Shown: positions 7,467 through 16,283, counted from the first letter of the stretch. The stretch: DNA of 64,000 bases from Microbacterium sp. BK668 (GCF_004362195.1 NZ_SNWG01000001.1:2232001-2296000); one strand, 5' to 3'. Numbers and translations are program-made. The notes: generated by a model from the sequence alone, not told the origin.

Positions 7467-8605
7467 CGCGGTCGCACCGGCAGCGAGCGGCCAGACAGGC
7501 CCCGCGGCCGCGCGGCGATGTCCGCCGCCACCGCGACGATCGCCTGCGCAGCGGGATCCTCGGGATGCGCGACCACCACGGGGACGCCGGCATCGGCGTC
7601 CGCACGAAGAGCCGGGCTGAGAGGGATCGAGGCCAAGAGCGGAACGGGCGCATCGCCCGTGGACAGGGCGCCGGCGACCGTCGAGCCGCCGCCCGACCCG
7701 AACACGTCCAGCGTCGTGCCGTCGGGGAGCACCATCGCGGACATGTTCTCGATGACCCCCGCGACCCGTTGCCCCGTCTGACGAGCGACGAGTCCGCTGC
7801 GGACGGCGACGTCGGACGCCGCAGCCTGCGGGGTCGTCACGACCAGCACCTCGGCGTGGGGCAGGAGCTGCCCCACCGAGATCGCGACATCCCCCGTGCC
7901 GGGCGGCATGTCGAGCAGGAGGACGTCGAGGTCGCCGAAGAAGACGTCGGTGAGGAACTGCTGGACGGTGCGATGCAGCATGGGTCCCCGCCAGGCGACG
8001 GCGGAGCGCTCTTCGCCCTCGCGCAGGAACATCCCGATCGACACCGTCTTCACGTCGTACGCGATCGGCGGCACGATGAGGTCGTCGATGCGCGTCGGCT
8101 TCGCCGTGCGCCCGTCGGCGTCGACGAGGCCGAGCAGCCCCGGGATCGAGAAGCCGTGCACATCGGCGTCGACGAGCCCGACGCTCAGTCCGCGCGCGGC
8201 CAGCGCCACGGCGAGGTTGGCCGTCACAGTGGACTTGCCGACTCCCCCCTTGCCGCTCGTCACGGCGATCACCCGCGTCAGGGAGTCGGGGCCGAAGGGC
8301 ATCGTGCGCGCGGCGCGTCCGCCGCGGAGCTGCTCGGTGAGCGTCTGACGCTGAGCGGGCGACATGACGCCGACGTCCAGGACGACGTTCGCGATCCCCT
8401 CCACGGAGGCCGCGGCATCCGTCACGTCCCTGCTGATCCGCTCGGCGGCAGGACACCCGACGATCGTCAGGAGGATCGCGACGTCGGCGCGGTCGCCCTC
8501 GACCCGGATCTCGCGGACCATCCCGAGCTCTTCGAGGGGTCTGCGCAGCTCGGGGTCGACGACGGCGCCGACCGCCGCCCGGACGGCAGCGGTGGCGTCG
8601 GTCAC
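7463..8605 (-). CDS. mrp: Mrp/ApbC-type P-loop ATPase (iron-sulfur carrier family)
   Basis: A 380-residue protein with an N-terminal MIP18/DUF59 domain (about residues 1-85) and a MinD-like ATPase domain. The deviant Walker A motif is SGKGGVGKST, followed by DADVHG and LLDMPPGTGD. Relatives load Fe-S clusters onto apoproteins. The CxxC pair found after ENMS in ApbC/NBP35 is absent here (ENMSAMVLPDG), so cluster binding would need other ligands. The start GTG at 8605 overlaps the DUF1003 stop in a GTGA junction, which decides the start over the longer open frame. It forms a tight operon with the DUF1003 and MgtE_N genes upstream. Confidence 0.88.
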   Translation of the reverse strand: MTDATAAVRAAVGAVVDPELRRPLEELGMVREIRVEGDRADVAILLTIVGCPAAERISRDVTDAAASVEGIANVVLDVGVMSPAQRQTLTEQLRGGRAARTMPFGPDSLTRVIAVTSGKGGVGKSTVTANLAVALAARGLSVGLVDADVHGFSIPGLLGLVDADGRTAKPTRIDDLIVPPIAYDVKTVSIGMFLREGEERSAVAWRGPMLHRTVQQFLTDVFFGDLDVLLLDMPPGTGDVAISVGQLLPHAEVLVVTTPQAAASDVAVRSGLVARQTGQRVAGVIENMSAMVLPDGTTLDVFGSGGGSTVAGALSTGDAPVPLLASIPLSPALRADADAGVPVVVAHPEDPAAQAIVAVAADIAARPRGLSGRSLPVRPR

Positions 8606-9144
8606 CGGGCCGATCCGCTCGTTCCGCTGGGCAGCTCCGCGGCTCGCGCTTCGAGCTGTTCGAGGAGGGCTCTCAGCTCCGTCCGCAGCACGTCGCGGGT
8701 CACGACCTCGTCGGAGAAGTCGCTCACCGCCAGTCGCAGGGCGACGACCTCGCGGGCGAGGTACTCGGTGTCGGCGAGGTTGCGCTCGGCGCGCTGACGG
8801 TCCTGCTCGATCTGCACGCGGTCGCGGTCGTCCTGCCGGTTCTGCGCGAGCAGGATGAGGGGAGCGGCATACGACGCCTGCAGCGACAGGATGAGCGTCA
8901 GCAGCGTGAAGTTGGTCGCGCGCGGGTCGAACTGATACTGCGGCGGGGCGAAGGTGTTCCACGACAGCCACACGACGACGAAGATCGTCATCCCGAGGAG
9001 GAAACCCGACGTCCCCATTCCGCGCGCGAACGCCTCCGAGAAGCGGCCGAAGCGATCACGGGAGGGCTGGGGCGTCCGCGCGAGCATTCCGGGGCGCCCC
9101 CGAGGGGCGTCCAGCGCGGGCTGGCGGCTCTGACGGCGTGCCAT
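8602..9144 (-). CDS. DUF1003 family membrane protein
   Basis: A 180-residue protein with the DUF1003 pattern: an Arg-rich cytoplasmic N-terminus, two membrane helices (FLLGMTIFVVVWLSWN and the segment around NFTLLTLILSLQASYAAPLIL), then AQNRQDDRDR and a long charged coiled-coil C-terminus. The AQNRQ...RD signature after the second helix is diagnostic. Function is unknown. The ATG at 9144 overlaps the stop of the upstream MgtE_N gene (TGATG), and its own stop overlaps the mrp start, so the three are translationally coupled. The same trio occurs in mycobacteria (Rv1229c-Rv1232c, from memory). Confidence 0.88.
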   Translation of the reverse strand: MARRQSRQPALDAPRGRPGMLARTPQPSRDRFGRFSEAFARGMGTSGFLLGMTIFVVVWLSWNTFAPPQYQFDPRATNFTLLTLILSLQASYAAPLILLAQNRQDDRDRVQIEQDRQRAERNLADTEYLAREVVALRLAVSDFSDEVVTRDVLRTELRALLEQLEARAAELPSGTSGSAR

Positions 9145-10463
9145 CAGCGCCGCCGCCCGCCGCCCGAGGGCTTGGCCTTCAGCAGTGTGCTCGCGGTCGA
9201 GGTCGGAACGGGTTCGAACGTCGGTTCATCTCCGTCGTGCGAGCGCCAGTCCTCGGGCAGGAGGTAGTCGAGCACGTCGTCGACGCTGACGGCGCCGACG
9301 AGACGGTGGGCCTGATCGACGACCGGCACCGAGACGAGGTTGTAGCTGGCGAGGAGGCGGGCGACCTCGGCCGCCGAGGCCGAGGCCGAAACGGGGTCGA
9401 GCGTGTCGTCGATGATCGCGCCGAGGCGCTCGTGCGGCGGGTAGCGCAGCATGCGCTGGAAGTGCACGGTGCCCAGCAGGCGTCCCGTCGGCGTCTCGTA
9501 CGGCGGCAGCGTGACGAAGACCGCCGCGGCGAGCGCCGGGTGCAGCTCGTGCCGTCGGATGAGCGCGAGCGCCTCGGCGACCGTCGCGTCGGCGGAGAGC
9601 ACGATGGGCTCGGGGGTCATTAGACCGCCGGCCGTGTCGGCGCCGTACTTCAGGAGCGCACGGACGTCCTCGGCCTCTTCCGGCTCCATGAGGTCGAGGA
9701 GCTCCTCGAGGCGGTCCTCGGGCAGCTGGGCGAGCACGTCCGCGGCGTCGTCCGGCTCCATCTGGTCGAGGATGTCCGCGGCGCGCTCGTCGCCGAGGGC
9801 CTCGAGGATGTGGACCTGGTCCTCCTCGGGCATCTCCTCCAGCGCGTCGGCGAGGCGGTCGTCGGGGAGCTCCTCGGCCACCTCGAGCAGGCGCTCGTCG
9901 GGGAGGTCCAGGAGGGTGTTGGCGAGGTCCGCGGGCTTGAGCTCGGAGAACGTTGCGACGAGCTGCTCGGCGGACTGCGCCTCGCCGGGCACCTGCGTCT
10001 CGCGCACCTGGGACCACTCGGCGAACGTCGTGGGGCCCTTCGCGAACGGCGAGGCGCTCGTCTTCGGGCGGCGGAGGAAGAGCTGTCCGACATCCCATTC
10101 GCCGAGCCGGTTGCGCTCGATCGCGACGTCCTCGATCACGGCGACGCCCGAGCCGTCGGTCAGGTAGACCTTGCGGCCGAGGAGCTCCGCCATGACGCGC
10201 ACTTCGCCGCCACGCTGCTGGAAGCGCCGGACGTTGATGAGCCCTGTCGTGATGACCTGACCGGTCGCGATCGAGGTGACGCGACCGATCGAGACGAACA
10301 CGTTGCGCCGTCCGGGGATCTCGACCACGAGTCCGATGACGCGGGGAGGATCGTCCTTGCGGTAGATCACGACGACGTCCCGGACCTTGCCGAGCCGGTC
10401 GCCCACGGGGTCGAAGACCGCGCAACCGGCAAGGCGCGCGACGAATACCCTCTGCTGGCTCAC
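9144..10463 (-). CDS. PRC-barrel / MgtE N-terminal / CBS domain protein
   Basis: A 439-residue soluble protein. Residues 1-80 form a PRC-barrel-like domain (GDRLGKVRDVVVIYRKDDPPRV), followed by a second related segment. An MgtE_N superhelix of acidic repeats covers roughly 150-280 (LPDERLLEVAEELPDDR, LEEMPEEDQ, LAQLPEDRLEELLDLMEPEEAEDV). A CBS pair follows to about 410. The MgtE membrane pore is missing, so this is not itself a Mg2+ channel; it may sense Mg2+ or nucleotides for another protein. The GTG at 10463 follows TACGCT by 6 bp. It is the first gene of the operon with DUF1003 and mrp. Confidence 0.87.
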   Translation of the reverse strand: MSQQRVFVARLAGCAVFDPVGDRLGKVRDVVVIYRKDDPPRVIGLVVEIPGRRNVFVSIGRVTSIATGQVITTGLINVRRFQQRGGEVRVMAELLGRKVYLTDGSGVAVIEDVAIERNRLGEWDVGQLFLRRPKTSASPFAKGPTTFAEWSQVRETQVPGEAQSAEQLVATFSELKPADLANTLLDLPDERLLEVAEELPDDRLADALEEMPEEDQVHILEALGDERAADILDQMEPDDAADVLAQLPEDRLEELLDLMEPEEAEDVRALLKYGADTAGGLMTPEPIVLSADATVAEALALIRRHELHPALAAAVFVTLPPYETPTGRLLGTVHFQRMLRYPPHERLGAIIDDTLDPVSASASAAEVARLLASYNLVSVPVVDQAHRLVGAVSVDDVLDYLLPEDWRSHDGDEPTFEPVPTSTASTLLKAKPSGGGRRR

Positions 10464-10469
10464 GAATCC

Positions 10470-10475
10470 AGCGTA
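10470..10475 (-). promoter_or_regulatory. TACGCT -10 box, leaderless start of the MgtE_N-DUF1003-mrp operon
   Basis: Minus-strand TACGCT lies 6 bp before GTG 10463. It fixes that start and marks the head of the three-gene operon. Confidence 0.55.
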
Positions 10476-10502
10476 GCCCCGCCCGCATGGGAGGATGAGG
10501 AG

Positions 10503-11171
10503 ATGAGCATGATGGGTGGACGGGGTCCGCAGGGCGCGGCCGAGGTCGGTCAGACCGTCGCGTCCTTCCCGACGTACGAGGGCGCGCAGAAGGCCGTGTC
10601 GAGCCTCATCGCCGCCGAGGTCCCCGCGCGCGACATCGCGATCGTCGGCCAGGGGCTGCGGTCCATCGAGCGCGTCACGGGGCGCCTCGGCTATGCCGCC
10701 GCCGCCCGGACCGGCGCGATCAACGGCCTGCTCCTCGGCCTGCTGTTCTCGGCGATCCTCGTCCTCGGGTCGCCGTCCGTGCCGATCCAGGCATTCGTCG
10801 GCGTGCTCTTCGTCGGCATCGCGATCGGCATGCTCATGAGCATCATCGCGTACTCCTTCGTCCGCCGCCGCCGCGACTACGCCTCGGTCATGCAGGTCGT
10901 CGCCGATCACTACGAGGTCACCGTCGGTGCCAACAGCATCCACCGTGCGCGCCAGGTGCTCGGCTCCTCGGTGTCGCCGCCCGCAACCGCCGCGCCGGCC
11001 GCCCCCGCCGCCCCGGCGCCGCCGGAGGCGCGCCCGCCCGCCGACGACGAGCCGCCGCGCTACGGTGAGCGCGTCATGCCCGCTCCGGCAGAGCCGTCCG
11101 CCGCAGCGGACGGGGAGGGAAGGCCGGGGACGGCGGACCGGCCGGATGCCCCGGGACCTGCGTCTTCGTGA
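10503..11171 (+). CDS. General stress protein 17M-like membrane protein
   Basis: A 222-residue protein whose first 75 residues match the YflT/GSP17M-like domain (FPTYEGAQKAVSSLIAAEVP then RDIAIVGQGLRSIERVTG). Two glycine-rich hydrophobic helices follow, then a basic segment and a Pro/Ala-rich C-terminal tail. The ATG at 10503 has a GAGGATGAGGAG ribosome site. It diverges from the MgtE_N operon, as the related gene does in mycobacteria (Rv1234, from memory). The downstream hydrolase start overlaps its stop (GTGA). A stress-related envelope role is inferred from family naming only. Confidence 0.8.
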   Translation: MSMMGGRGPQGAAEVGQTVASFPTYEGAQKAVSSLIAAEVPARDIAIVGQGLRSIERVTGRLGYAAAARTGAINGLLLGLLFSAILVLGSPSVPIQAFVGVLFVGIAIGMLMSIIAYSFVRRRRDYASVMQVVADHYEVTVGANSIHRARQVLGSSVSPPATAAPAAPAAPAPPEARPPADDEPPRYGERVMPAPAEPSAAADGEGRPGTADRPDAPGPASS

Positions 11172-11860
11172 CGCGCACCGAACACACCCCCGAGATCGAC
11201 GTCCGCGTTCCGGTCGACCTGCAGGCCGGGCGGGTCGAGGTGTCGGCGGCCTGGGCGGCGCCGGAGGCCCCTGGCGCGGTCGTCGCCGTCGCCCACGGTG
11301 CCGGCGCGGGCTACGGGCATCCGTTCCTCGTCGGGTTCACCCGCGCGCTGCGCGCCGAGGGCTTCGCGACCCTCCGCTTCAACTTCCCGTACGTCGAGGC
11401 CGGACGGCGGATGCCGGGTCCGGCCGCCCACGCCGTGAGGACCTGGTCGGCGGTCGAGGCGTGGATCGGCGAGCACGCGCCCGGCCTCGCCCTGTGGGCG
11501 ACGGGGAAGTCGTACGGCGGCCGCATGGCCTCGATGGCCGCTGCCGAGGAGGCCCTGCATCCCGCGGGCCTGGTCTACCTCGGCTATCCGCTGCATCCCC
11601 CCGGCGACCCGGCGAAGGCCCGCGTGTCCCACCTTCCGGATGTGGCCCCGCCGCAGCTGTTCCTCCAGGGGACGAACGATCCGTTCGTTCAGCCCCGCGA
11701 CCAGCTGAAGGAGGCCGTCGCCTCGTGCCAGGACGCGACGCTGCACTGGATCGAGGGCGCAGGGCACTCGTTCGAGATCGCGGGGCGCAAGCGCCCCGCC
11801 GAGACGATCGCCGCGGACCTCGCACCTCTCGTCGCGGAGTGGATCCGCCGCCGGGAATGA
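11168..11860 (+). CDS. Alpha/beta hydrolase of the KANL3/Tex30-like family
   Basis: A 230-residue cytoplasmic hydrolase. Landmarks are an early oxyanion-side motif AVAHGAGAGYGHPF, the nucleophile elbow GKSYGGRM (Ser), LVYLGYPLHPPG, the acid in QGTNDPF, and the late His in GAGHSFE. The fold and triad look complete. The GTG start overlaps the preceding stop (GTGA), so it is coupled to the GSP17M-like gene. It ends 7 bp before the convergent GGT-family gene. The substrate is unknown; related proteins have been proposed to act on esters or peptides. Confidence 0.82.
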   Translation: MTRTEHTPEIDVRVPVDLQAGRVEVSAAWAAPEAPGAVVAVAHGAGAGYGHPFLVGFTRALRAEGFATLRFNFPYVEAGRRMPGPAAHAVRTWSAVEAWIGEHAPGLALWATGKSYGGRMASMAAAEEALHPAGLVYLGYPLHPPGDPAKARVSHLPDVAPPQLFLQGTNDPFVQPRDQLKEAVASCQDATLHWIEGAGHSFEIAGRKRPAETIAADLAPLVAEWIRRRE

Positions 11861-11867
11861 CGGAGGC

Positions 11868-13664
11868 TCAGCGGCCCGCCGCGTAGCCCTGCATCCCCCT
11901 GGGATTGGCCGCAGCCCACACCGTACCGCGATCGTGATCGATGCCGACGGCCGAGATGCGCCCCAGCGCCCAGTCGCCGGCGCGGACGACGGAGTGACCG
12001 CGGCGCTCGAGTCCCGCAATGACGTCGTCGCCGAGGCGGTCCTCCACGAAGGCGCCGGAGGGATGCCACGTCCTCGGCCAGAACGAGTCGACCAGTGCGA
12101 TCGAGTGGAACGTCGGGGCGTCGATCGCCTGCTGCGCGGTGTATCCCCCCACGAGCATCCGCACGAGGGCGGGCAGCTGCCACTGCTCCTGCTGGTCGCC
12201 GCCCGGAGTGCCGAGCGCCATGACGGCTCGTCCGTCGCGGAGCACGAGGGTGGGGGTGAGGGTCGTCCGCGGGCGCGCCCCGGGGATGAGGGCCGCCGGT
12301 GCGGAGGGGTCGAGCCACATCATCTGCAGCCGCGTGCCGAGCGGGAAGCCGAGCTCGGCGATCACGGGGGATGACTGCAGCCATCCGCCGGACGGCGTCA
12401 CCGCGACGATGTTGCCCCACCGATCCACGACGTCGATATGGCAGGTGTCGCCCCGCGTCGCGCCCGTCCGCGAGATCGTCGGCTCCTGGGAACCCGGCAG
12501 CGCCGCCGGATCTGCGCGCAAGGGCGGGCGGAACGGCTCAGCCCCCGCGACGTGGCCGGGACGCCACTCGTGGGCCGCCGCCTCACCGAGCTGTGAGCGG
12601 CGCTCGGCGGCGAACCTCTCCGAGAGGAGGGCGTCGAGGCGGGCGCCGTCGCCGAGATGCGCATCCCGGTCGGCGAGGACGAGCTTGATCGTCTCGAGGA
12701 GCGTGTGGGCACCCCGCTCCGTCGAGGGGTCGATGTCGTCGTCGGGCAGCGGCTCGAGGATCCGCAGCGCCTCCAGCAGCGCCGGTCCCTGCGTCCACGC
12801 GCCGGCCTTCGCCACGACGTGACCGCGGAACGGGGCGGTCACGGCATCCTCGTATCCCGCATCGAACGCCGCGAAGTCTCCCGCGGTGATGACGGCCGCA
12901 TGGTCGGCGCCGGTGGAGTGGCGGTGCGGGTGGGAGAGGAAGTCGGATGCCGCGCCCGCGACGAGCCCGGTCTTCCACTCTCCACGCGCCGCATCGATGC
13001 GCGCGGCGCGCCCGACAGGTCCCTCGTCGCGCACATGCGATCCCGCATGCACGAGCCGCTCGAGAACGGCGGCATACGCCGGGTTGCGCACGATCGTCCC
13101 GGGCGCGGGAACGTCGCCGCCCGGCATCCACAGCGCCGCCGACGTCGGCCAGTGCTCCTCGAAGAGACCGGATACCCGCCGGATCGTCGCGGCGGCCTGG
13201 CCGAGCAGCGGTGCACCCTCGCGGGCGTAGTGGACCGCGTACGAGAGGATCTCATGCAGCTCGCACGTGCCGTGGTCGCGGAGGAGCACGAGCCACGCGT
13301 CGACGGCGCCCGGAACCGCCGCGGCGAGACCGCCGGAACCGGGCACGAGGTCCAGGCCCTGCGCGCGGTAGTGCTCGATCGTCGCGCCGGCCGGGGCGGG
13401 TCCCTGCCCCATGAGCACGACGGGCCGGCCCGGGTCCTCAGCCGTTGCGAAGATCCCGACGAGGTCGCCGCCCGGGCCGTTGAGGTGCGGTTCGACCACG
13501 TGGAGCACGAAGCCGCCGGCGACGGCGGCGTCGAAGGCGTTGCCGCCGCGCTCCAGGACCGCTTGGGCCGTCGCCGTTGCGATCCAGTGGGTCGACGCGG
13601 CCATCCCGAAGGAGCCCTCGAGGGTGGGCCGGGTCGTGAAGGCGGGAGGAGGAGTGAAGCTCAC
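11868..13664 (-). CDS. Gamma-glutamyltransferase family Ntn-hydrolase
   Basis: A 598-residue member of the GGT family (peptidase T03), which normally cleaves itself to expose a catalytic Thr. N-terminal motifs include GGNAFDAAVAGGFVLHVVEPH and NGPGGD. The expected nucleophile is the Thr in RGDTCHIDVVDRWGN, about two-thirds along. No signal peptide is visible, unlike classical periplasmic GGTs, so a cytoplasmic acylase-like or glutathione-independent role is possible. It lies 9 bp downstream of the aminopeptidase P gene on the same strand, suggesting a shared peptide-catabolic operon. Confidence 0.85.
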   Translation of the reverse strand: MSFTPPPAFTTRPTLEGSFGMAASTHWIATATAQAVLERGGNAFDAAVAGGFVLHVVEPHLNGPGGDLVGIFATAEDPGRPVVLMGQGPAPAGATIEHYRAQGLDLVPGSGGLAAAVPGAVDAWLVLLRDHGTCELHEILSYAVHYAREGAPLLGQAAATIRRVSGLFEEHWPTSAALWMPGGDVPAPGTIVRNPAYAAVLERLVHAGSHVRDEGPVGRAARIDAARGEWKTGLVAGAASDFLSHPHRHSTGADHAAVITAGDFAAFDAGYEDAVTAPFRGHVVAKAGAWTQGPALLEALRILEPLPDDDIDPSTERGAHTLLETIKLVLADRDAHLGDGARLDALLSERFAAERRSQLGEAAAHEWRPGHVAGAEPFRPPLRADPAALPGSQEPTISRTGATRGDTCHIDVVDRWGNIVAVTPSGGWLQSSPVIAELGFPLGTRLQMMWLDPSAPAALIPGARPRTTLTPTLVLRDGRAVMALGTPGGDQQEQWQLPALVRMLVGGYTAQQAIDAPTFHSIALVDSFWPRTWHPSGAFVEDRLGDDVIAGLERRGHSVVRAGDWALGRISAVGIDHDRGTVWAAANPRGMQGYAAGR

Positions 13665-13673
13665 AGCGGTGGC

Positions 13674-15113
13674 TCAGGCGCCGACGCCGAGCCGGAGCAT
13701 CCAGGCCTCCACCTCGTCAGCGGTGCGGGGGATCGCGGCCGAGAGGTTCTCGACGCCGTCGTCGGTCACGAGGACGTCGTCCTCGATGCGGACACCGATG
13801 CCGCGCAGCTCTTCGGGAACCGTCAGGTCGTCGATCTGGAAGTACAGGCCGGGCTCGATCGTGAACACCATGCCGGGCTCGAGCTCGCCGTCGTAGTACA
13901 TCTCCCGGCGGGCCTGTGCGCAGTCGTGCACGTCGATGCCGAGGTGGTGGCTCGTGCCGTGCACCATGTAGCGGCGGTGCTGACCCCCGCGCTCGGCGTC
14001 CAACGCCTCCTGGGCCGTCACCGGCAGGAGGCCCCACTCGGCGACGCGTGCCGCGATCACCTTCATCGCCGCCTCGTGCACCGAGCGGAACTTCACCCCG
14101 GGCCGCGCGGCCGCGAACGCCGCGTCGGCCGCCTCGCGCACGGCTTCGTACACCTTGCGCTGCACGGGCGTGAAGCGCCCGCTCACCGGGAGAGTCCGCG
14201 TGATGTCGGCGGTGTAGAGGCTGTCGACCTCCACGCCCGCGTCGATCAGGATGAGGTCGCCGGGGACGACGGCCCCGTCGTTGCGCGTCCAGTGCAGATA
14301 GCACGCGTGCGGCCCGGAGGCCGCGATCGTGTCGTAGCCGACGGTGTTGCCGTCGCTGCGGGCGCGCTGGTGGAAGACGCCCTCGACGATGCGCTCGCCG
14401 CGCGGGTGCTCGATGATGCGCGGGAGCTCGCGGATGATGTCGTCGAACCCCTTCGCGGTGGTGTCGACCGCGAGGCGCATCTGGGCGATCTCGTACTCGT
14501 CTTTGACGAGGCGAAGCTCCGACACGGCGCGGGTCAGGTCGTCGTCGTCGCCGACGACGAGGTCCTCGTCGGTCGAGCCGAAGTCGTCGAGGTGCGCCGT
14601 GCCGAGATCGAGGTCGCCCGCCACCCCGGACAGGGCGGGACGGGGGCCGATCCAGAACTCGCCGATCGAGGCATCCGCGTAGAACTCGCTCGTCGCGCGA
14701 TCGGCGCGCTCGCGGAAGTAGAGCGTCACGTCGTGACCGCCCTCGTCGCGGGGGTCGAAGACGAGCACCGAGTCGGGCTCGCTGTCGGCGGCCCAGCCGG
14801 TCAGGTGGGAGAAGGCGGAGTGGGCGCGGAACGGGTAGTCGGTGTCGTTGCTGCGCTGCATGAGCCCGCCGGCGGGGATGACGAGGCGTTTGCCGGGGAA
14901 GGCGGCGGAGAGCTTCTCGCGGCGGGCAGCGGCATACGGCGCCTGCTCGCGCTGCGGGGGCGCGAGGTCGGGTCGCTCGGCCCAGCCCGTCGAGATGGTG
15001 TCGAGGAAGCCGGTCCCGTACGGCTGGCGCCGGTTCGTCGAGGTCGACGGGCGCTCGGCGGCTTCGGCGGGGGTGTCGGTCGCGATCGTGTCGCTCTCGC
15101 CTGAGGTGCTCAT
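13674..15113 (-). CDS. Aminopeptidase P family protein (Xaa-Pro aminopeptidase)
   Basis: A 479-residue M24B metallopeptidase. The N-terminal creatinase-like domain covers about residues 70-210. The C-terminal pita-bread domain carries the metal ligands: Asp in LILIDAGVE, Asp in DITRTLPVSG, His in VHGTSHHLGIDVHD, Glu in FTIEPGLYF, and Glu in GIGVRIEDDVLV. It removes N-terminal residues preceding proline. The ATG at 15113 has no clear TANNNT box at 6-7 bp (GACACT is closest). The extra 60-residue N-terminus is charged and likely flexible. It probably drives the downstream GGT-family gene as well. Confidence 0.92.
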   Translation of the reverse strand: MSTSGESDTIATDTPAEAAERPSTSTNRRQPYGTGFLDTISTGWAERPDLAPPQREQAPYAAARREKLSAAFPGKRLVIPAGGLMQRSNDTDYPFRAHSAFSHLTGWAADSEPDSVLVFDPRDEGGHDVTLYFRERADRATSEFYADASIGEFWIGPRPALSGVAGDLDLGTAHLDDFGSTDEDLVVGDDDDLTRAVSELRLVKDEYEIAQMRLAVDTTAKGFDDIIRELPRIIEHPRGERIVEGVFHQRARSDGNTVGYDTIAASGPHACYLHWTRNDGAVVPGDLILIDAGVEVDSLYTADITRTLPVSGRFTPVQRKVYEAVREAADAAFAAARPGVKFRSVHEAAMKVIAARVAEWGLLPVTAQEALDAERGGQHRRYMVHGTSHHLGIDVHDCAQARREMYYDGELEPGMVFTIEPGLYFQIDDLTVPEELRGIGVRIEDDVLVTDDGVENLSAAIPRTADEVEAWMLRLGVGA

Positions 15114-15168
15114 GCGTCCAGTGTCGCACGGCGCACCGGGCGGGGATCAGGCCGAGAAAAGGCGGAGC

Positions 15169-15212
15169 GGATGCGGCGCGGATGCGGCGCGGATGCGGCG
15201 CGGATGCGACGC
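15169..15212. repeat. Four tandem copies of an 11-bp unit
   Basis: The unit GGATGCGGCGC is repeated three times exactly and once with one change (GGATGCGACGC), in the 140-bp gap between the aminopeptidase P start and the end of the EEP-family gene. It is a short tandem array; no function is evident. The unit contains GGATGC, a word frequent throughout the window. Confidence 0.9.
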
Positions 15213-15253
15213 GGAGGAGGGAGGCCGGTGTCGAGCCTCGGCGGAGCGGAGGC

Positions 15254-16276
15254 TCAGCCGGCGGGTTCGAGCTGCACGATGAGGGGCCGGTGATCGCTTC
15301 CCGACCCGTCGAGCGACCGCAGCACGATCGAGCCCGTCGGCACCCAGTCCTCGGACGACATGACGTGATCGATCGGCGCCCCGAGGAGCCCGGGGAGCTT
15401 CGTCGGCCACGTTCCGACCGACCCGTTCCCGGTCTCCGACGCGACGTCATGGCAGTGTCCGAGGGTGCCGCCGTCGACGCCCAGCCGGCCCATGTGGTCG
15501 ATCGTCGCGTTGAAGTCTCCCGCGAGGATGACGTTCTCGCCCTGGCCGCACTGGTCGGCGAGCCACGAGAGGTCGTCGCGCCAGCGCCCCATGTACTGCT
15601 GACGGGGCGCGACAGCGTGCGCCGCGACCACGGTGGGGCCGTCGCCGTCGACCGGCATGGCGACCGCGCTCGGCACGGTCGACGTGTTCGTCGTGCCCTC
15701 CACCGACGACTCGATCACGGCGTAGTCGCCGAGATCGGGCGAGATCAGCAGTGTCGTCGAGCGGGCGTCCCAGCCGTCCTCGCCGAACTCCGCGTGATGC
15801 GCCCACATGCGGTGGCCGAGGTCGCGCATCGCGAGGGCCACGGCCTCACCCGTCTCGATCGTGGTCTCGGGGAGGGTGACGATGTCGGCATCCATCGCGA
15901 CGGCGATCTGGGCGACCGACTCCGGGGACGTGGCCGATCCGGCCGTGTTCCACGTCATGACCCGGATGGCGTCGGCCGTCTTCTCGGGAAGCGAGTCGGT
16001 GCCGAGGCCCCGAGAGACGAGGGTCAGCGCGTTCGCCCCGAGAGCGATCGCGGCGATCAACGCGATCGAGAGGGCGAAGAGGCGGAGCGGGCGGGCGAGC
16101 GCGAGCAGCAGCGCGACGAGCGCGACGGCGCCCATGATGACGAGCAGGACGCTGCGGAAGGCGACGATCTGAGCCACCGGGAAGAGCTGATCGACCCGGA
16201 AGAGCGAGGGCCAGGTGAGCACCGCGGCGACCAATGCGCTGAGCACGGCGAGGACGATCCCGAGCAAGCGCAGCAC
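15254..16276 (-). CDS. Endonuclease/exonuclease/phosphatase-fold membrane protein
   Basis: A 340-residue protein with three N-terminal membrane helices (about residues 1-85) and a C-terminal extracellular EEP domain. Catalytic-site motifs are MTWNTAGSA, TLPETTIETG (Glu), VILAGDFNATIDH, LGAPIDHVMSS and GSDHRPLIVQL. This order matches the DNase I-like/sphingomyelinase superfamily. With the domain outside the membrane, a phosphodiester in the envelope or an extracellular nucleic acid or lipid could be the substrate. The GTG start is preceded by TAGAGT at 7 bp. It diverges from the PHP gene. Confidence 0.85.
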   Translation of the reverse strand: MLRLLGIVLAVLSALVAAVLTWPSLFRVDQLFPVAQIVAFRSVLLVIMGAVALVALLLALARPLRLFALSIALIAAIALGANALTLVSRGLGTDSLPEKTADAIRVMTWNTAGSATSPESVAQIAVAMDADIVTLPETTIETGEAVALAMRDLGHRMWAHHAEFGEDGWDARSTTLLISPDLGDYAVIESSVEGTTNTSTVPSAVAMPVDGDGPTVVAAHAVAPRQQYMGRWRDDLSWLADQCGQGENVILAGDFNATIDHMGRLGVDGGTLGHCHDVASETGNGSVGTWPTKLPGLLGAPIDHVMSSEDWVPTGSIVLRSLDGSGSDHRPLIVQLEPAG

Positions 16277-16283
16277 GCCCGCG

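Noticed and set aside
12657..15104. An 815-codon open frame on the plus strand
   Set aside because: It lies entirely antisense to the GGT-family and aminopeptidase P genes, is rich in Arg/Gly/Val with no recognisable domain, and is the usual by-product of high-GC third-codon bias.
15169..15212. A small CRISPR-like repeat array
   Set aside because: The 11-bp units are directly adjacent with no spacers and no cas genes are present.
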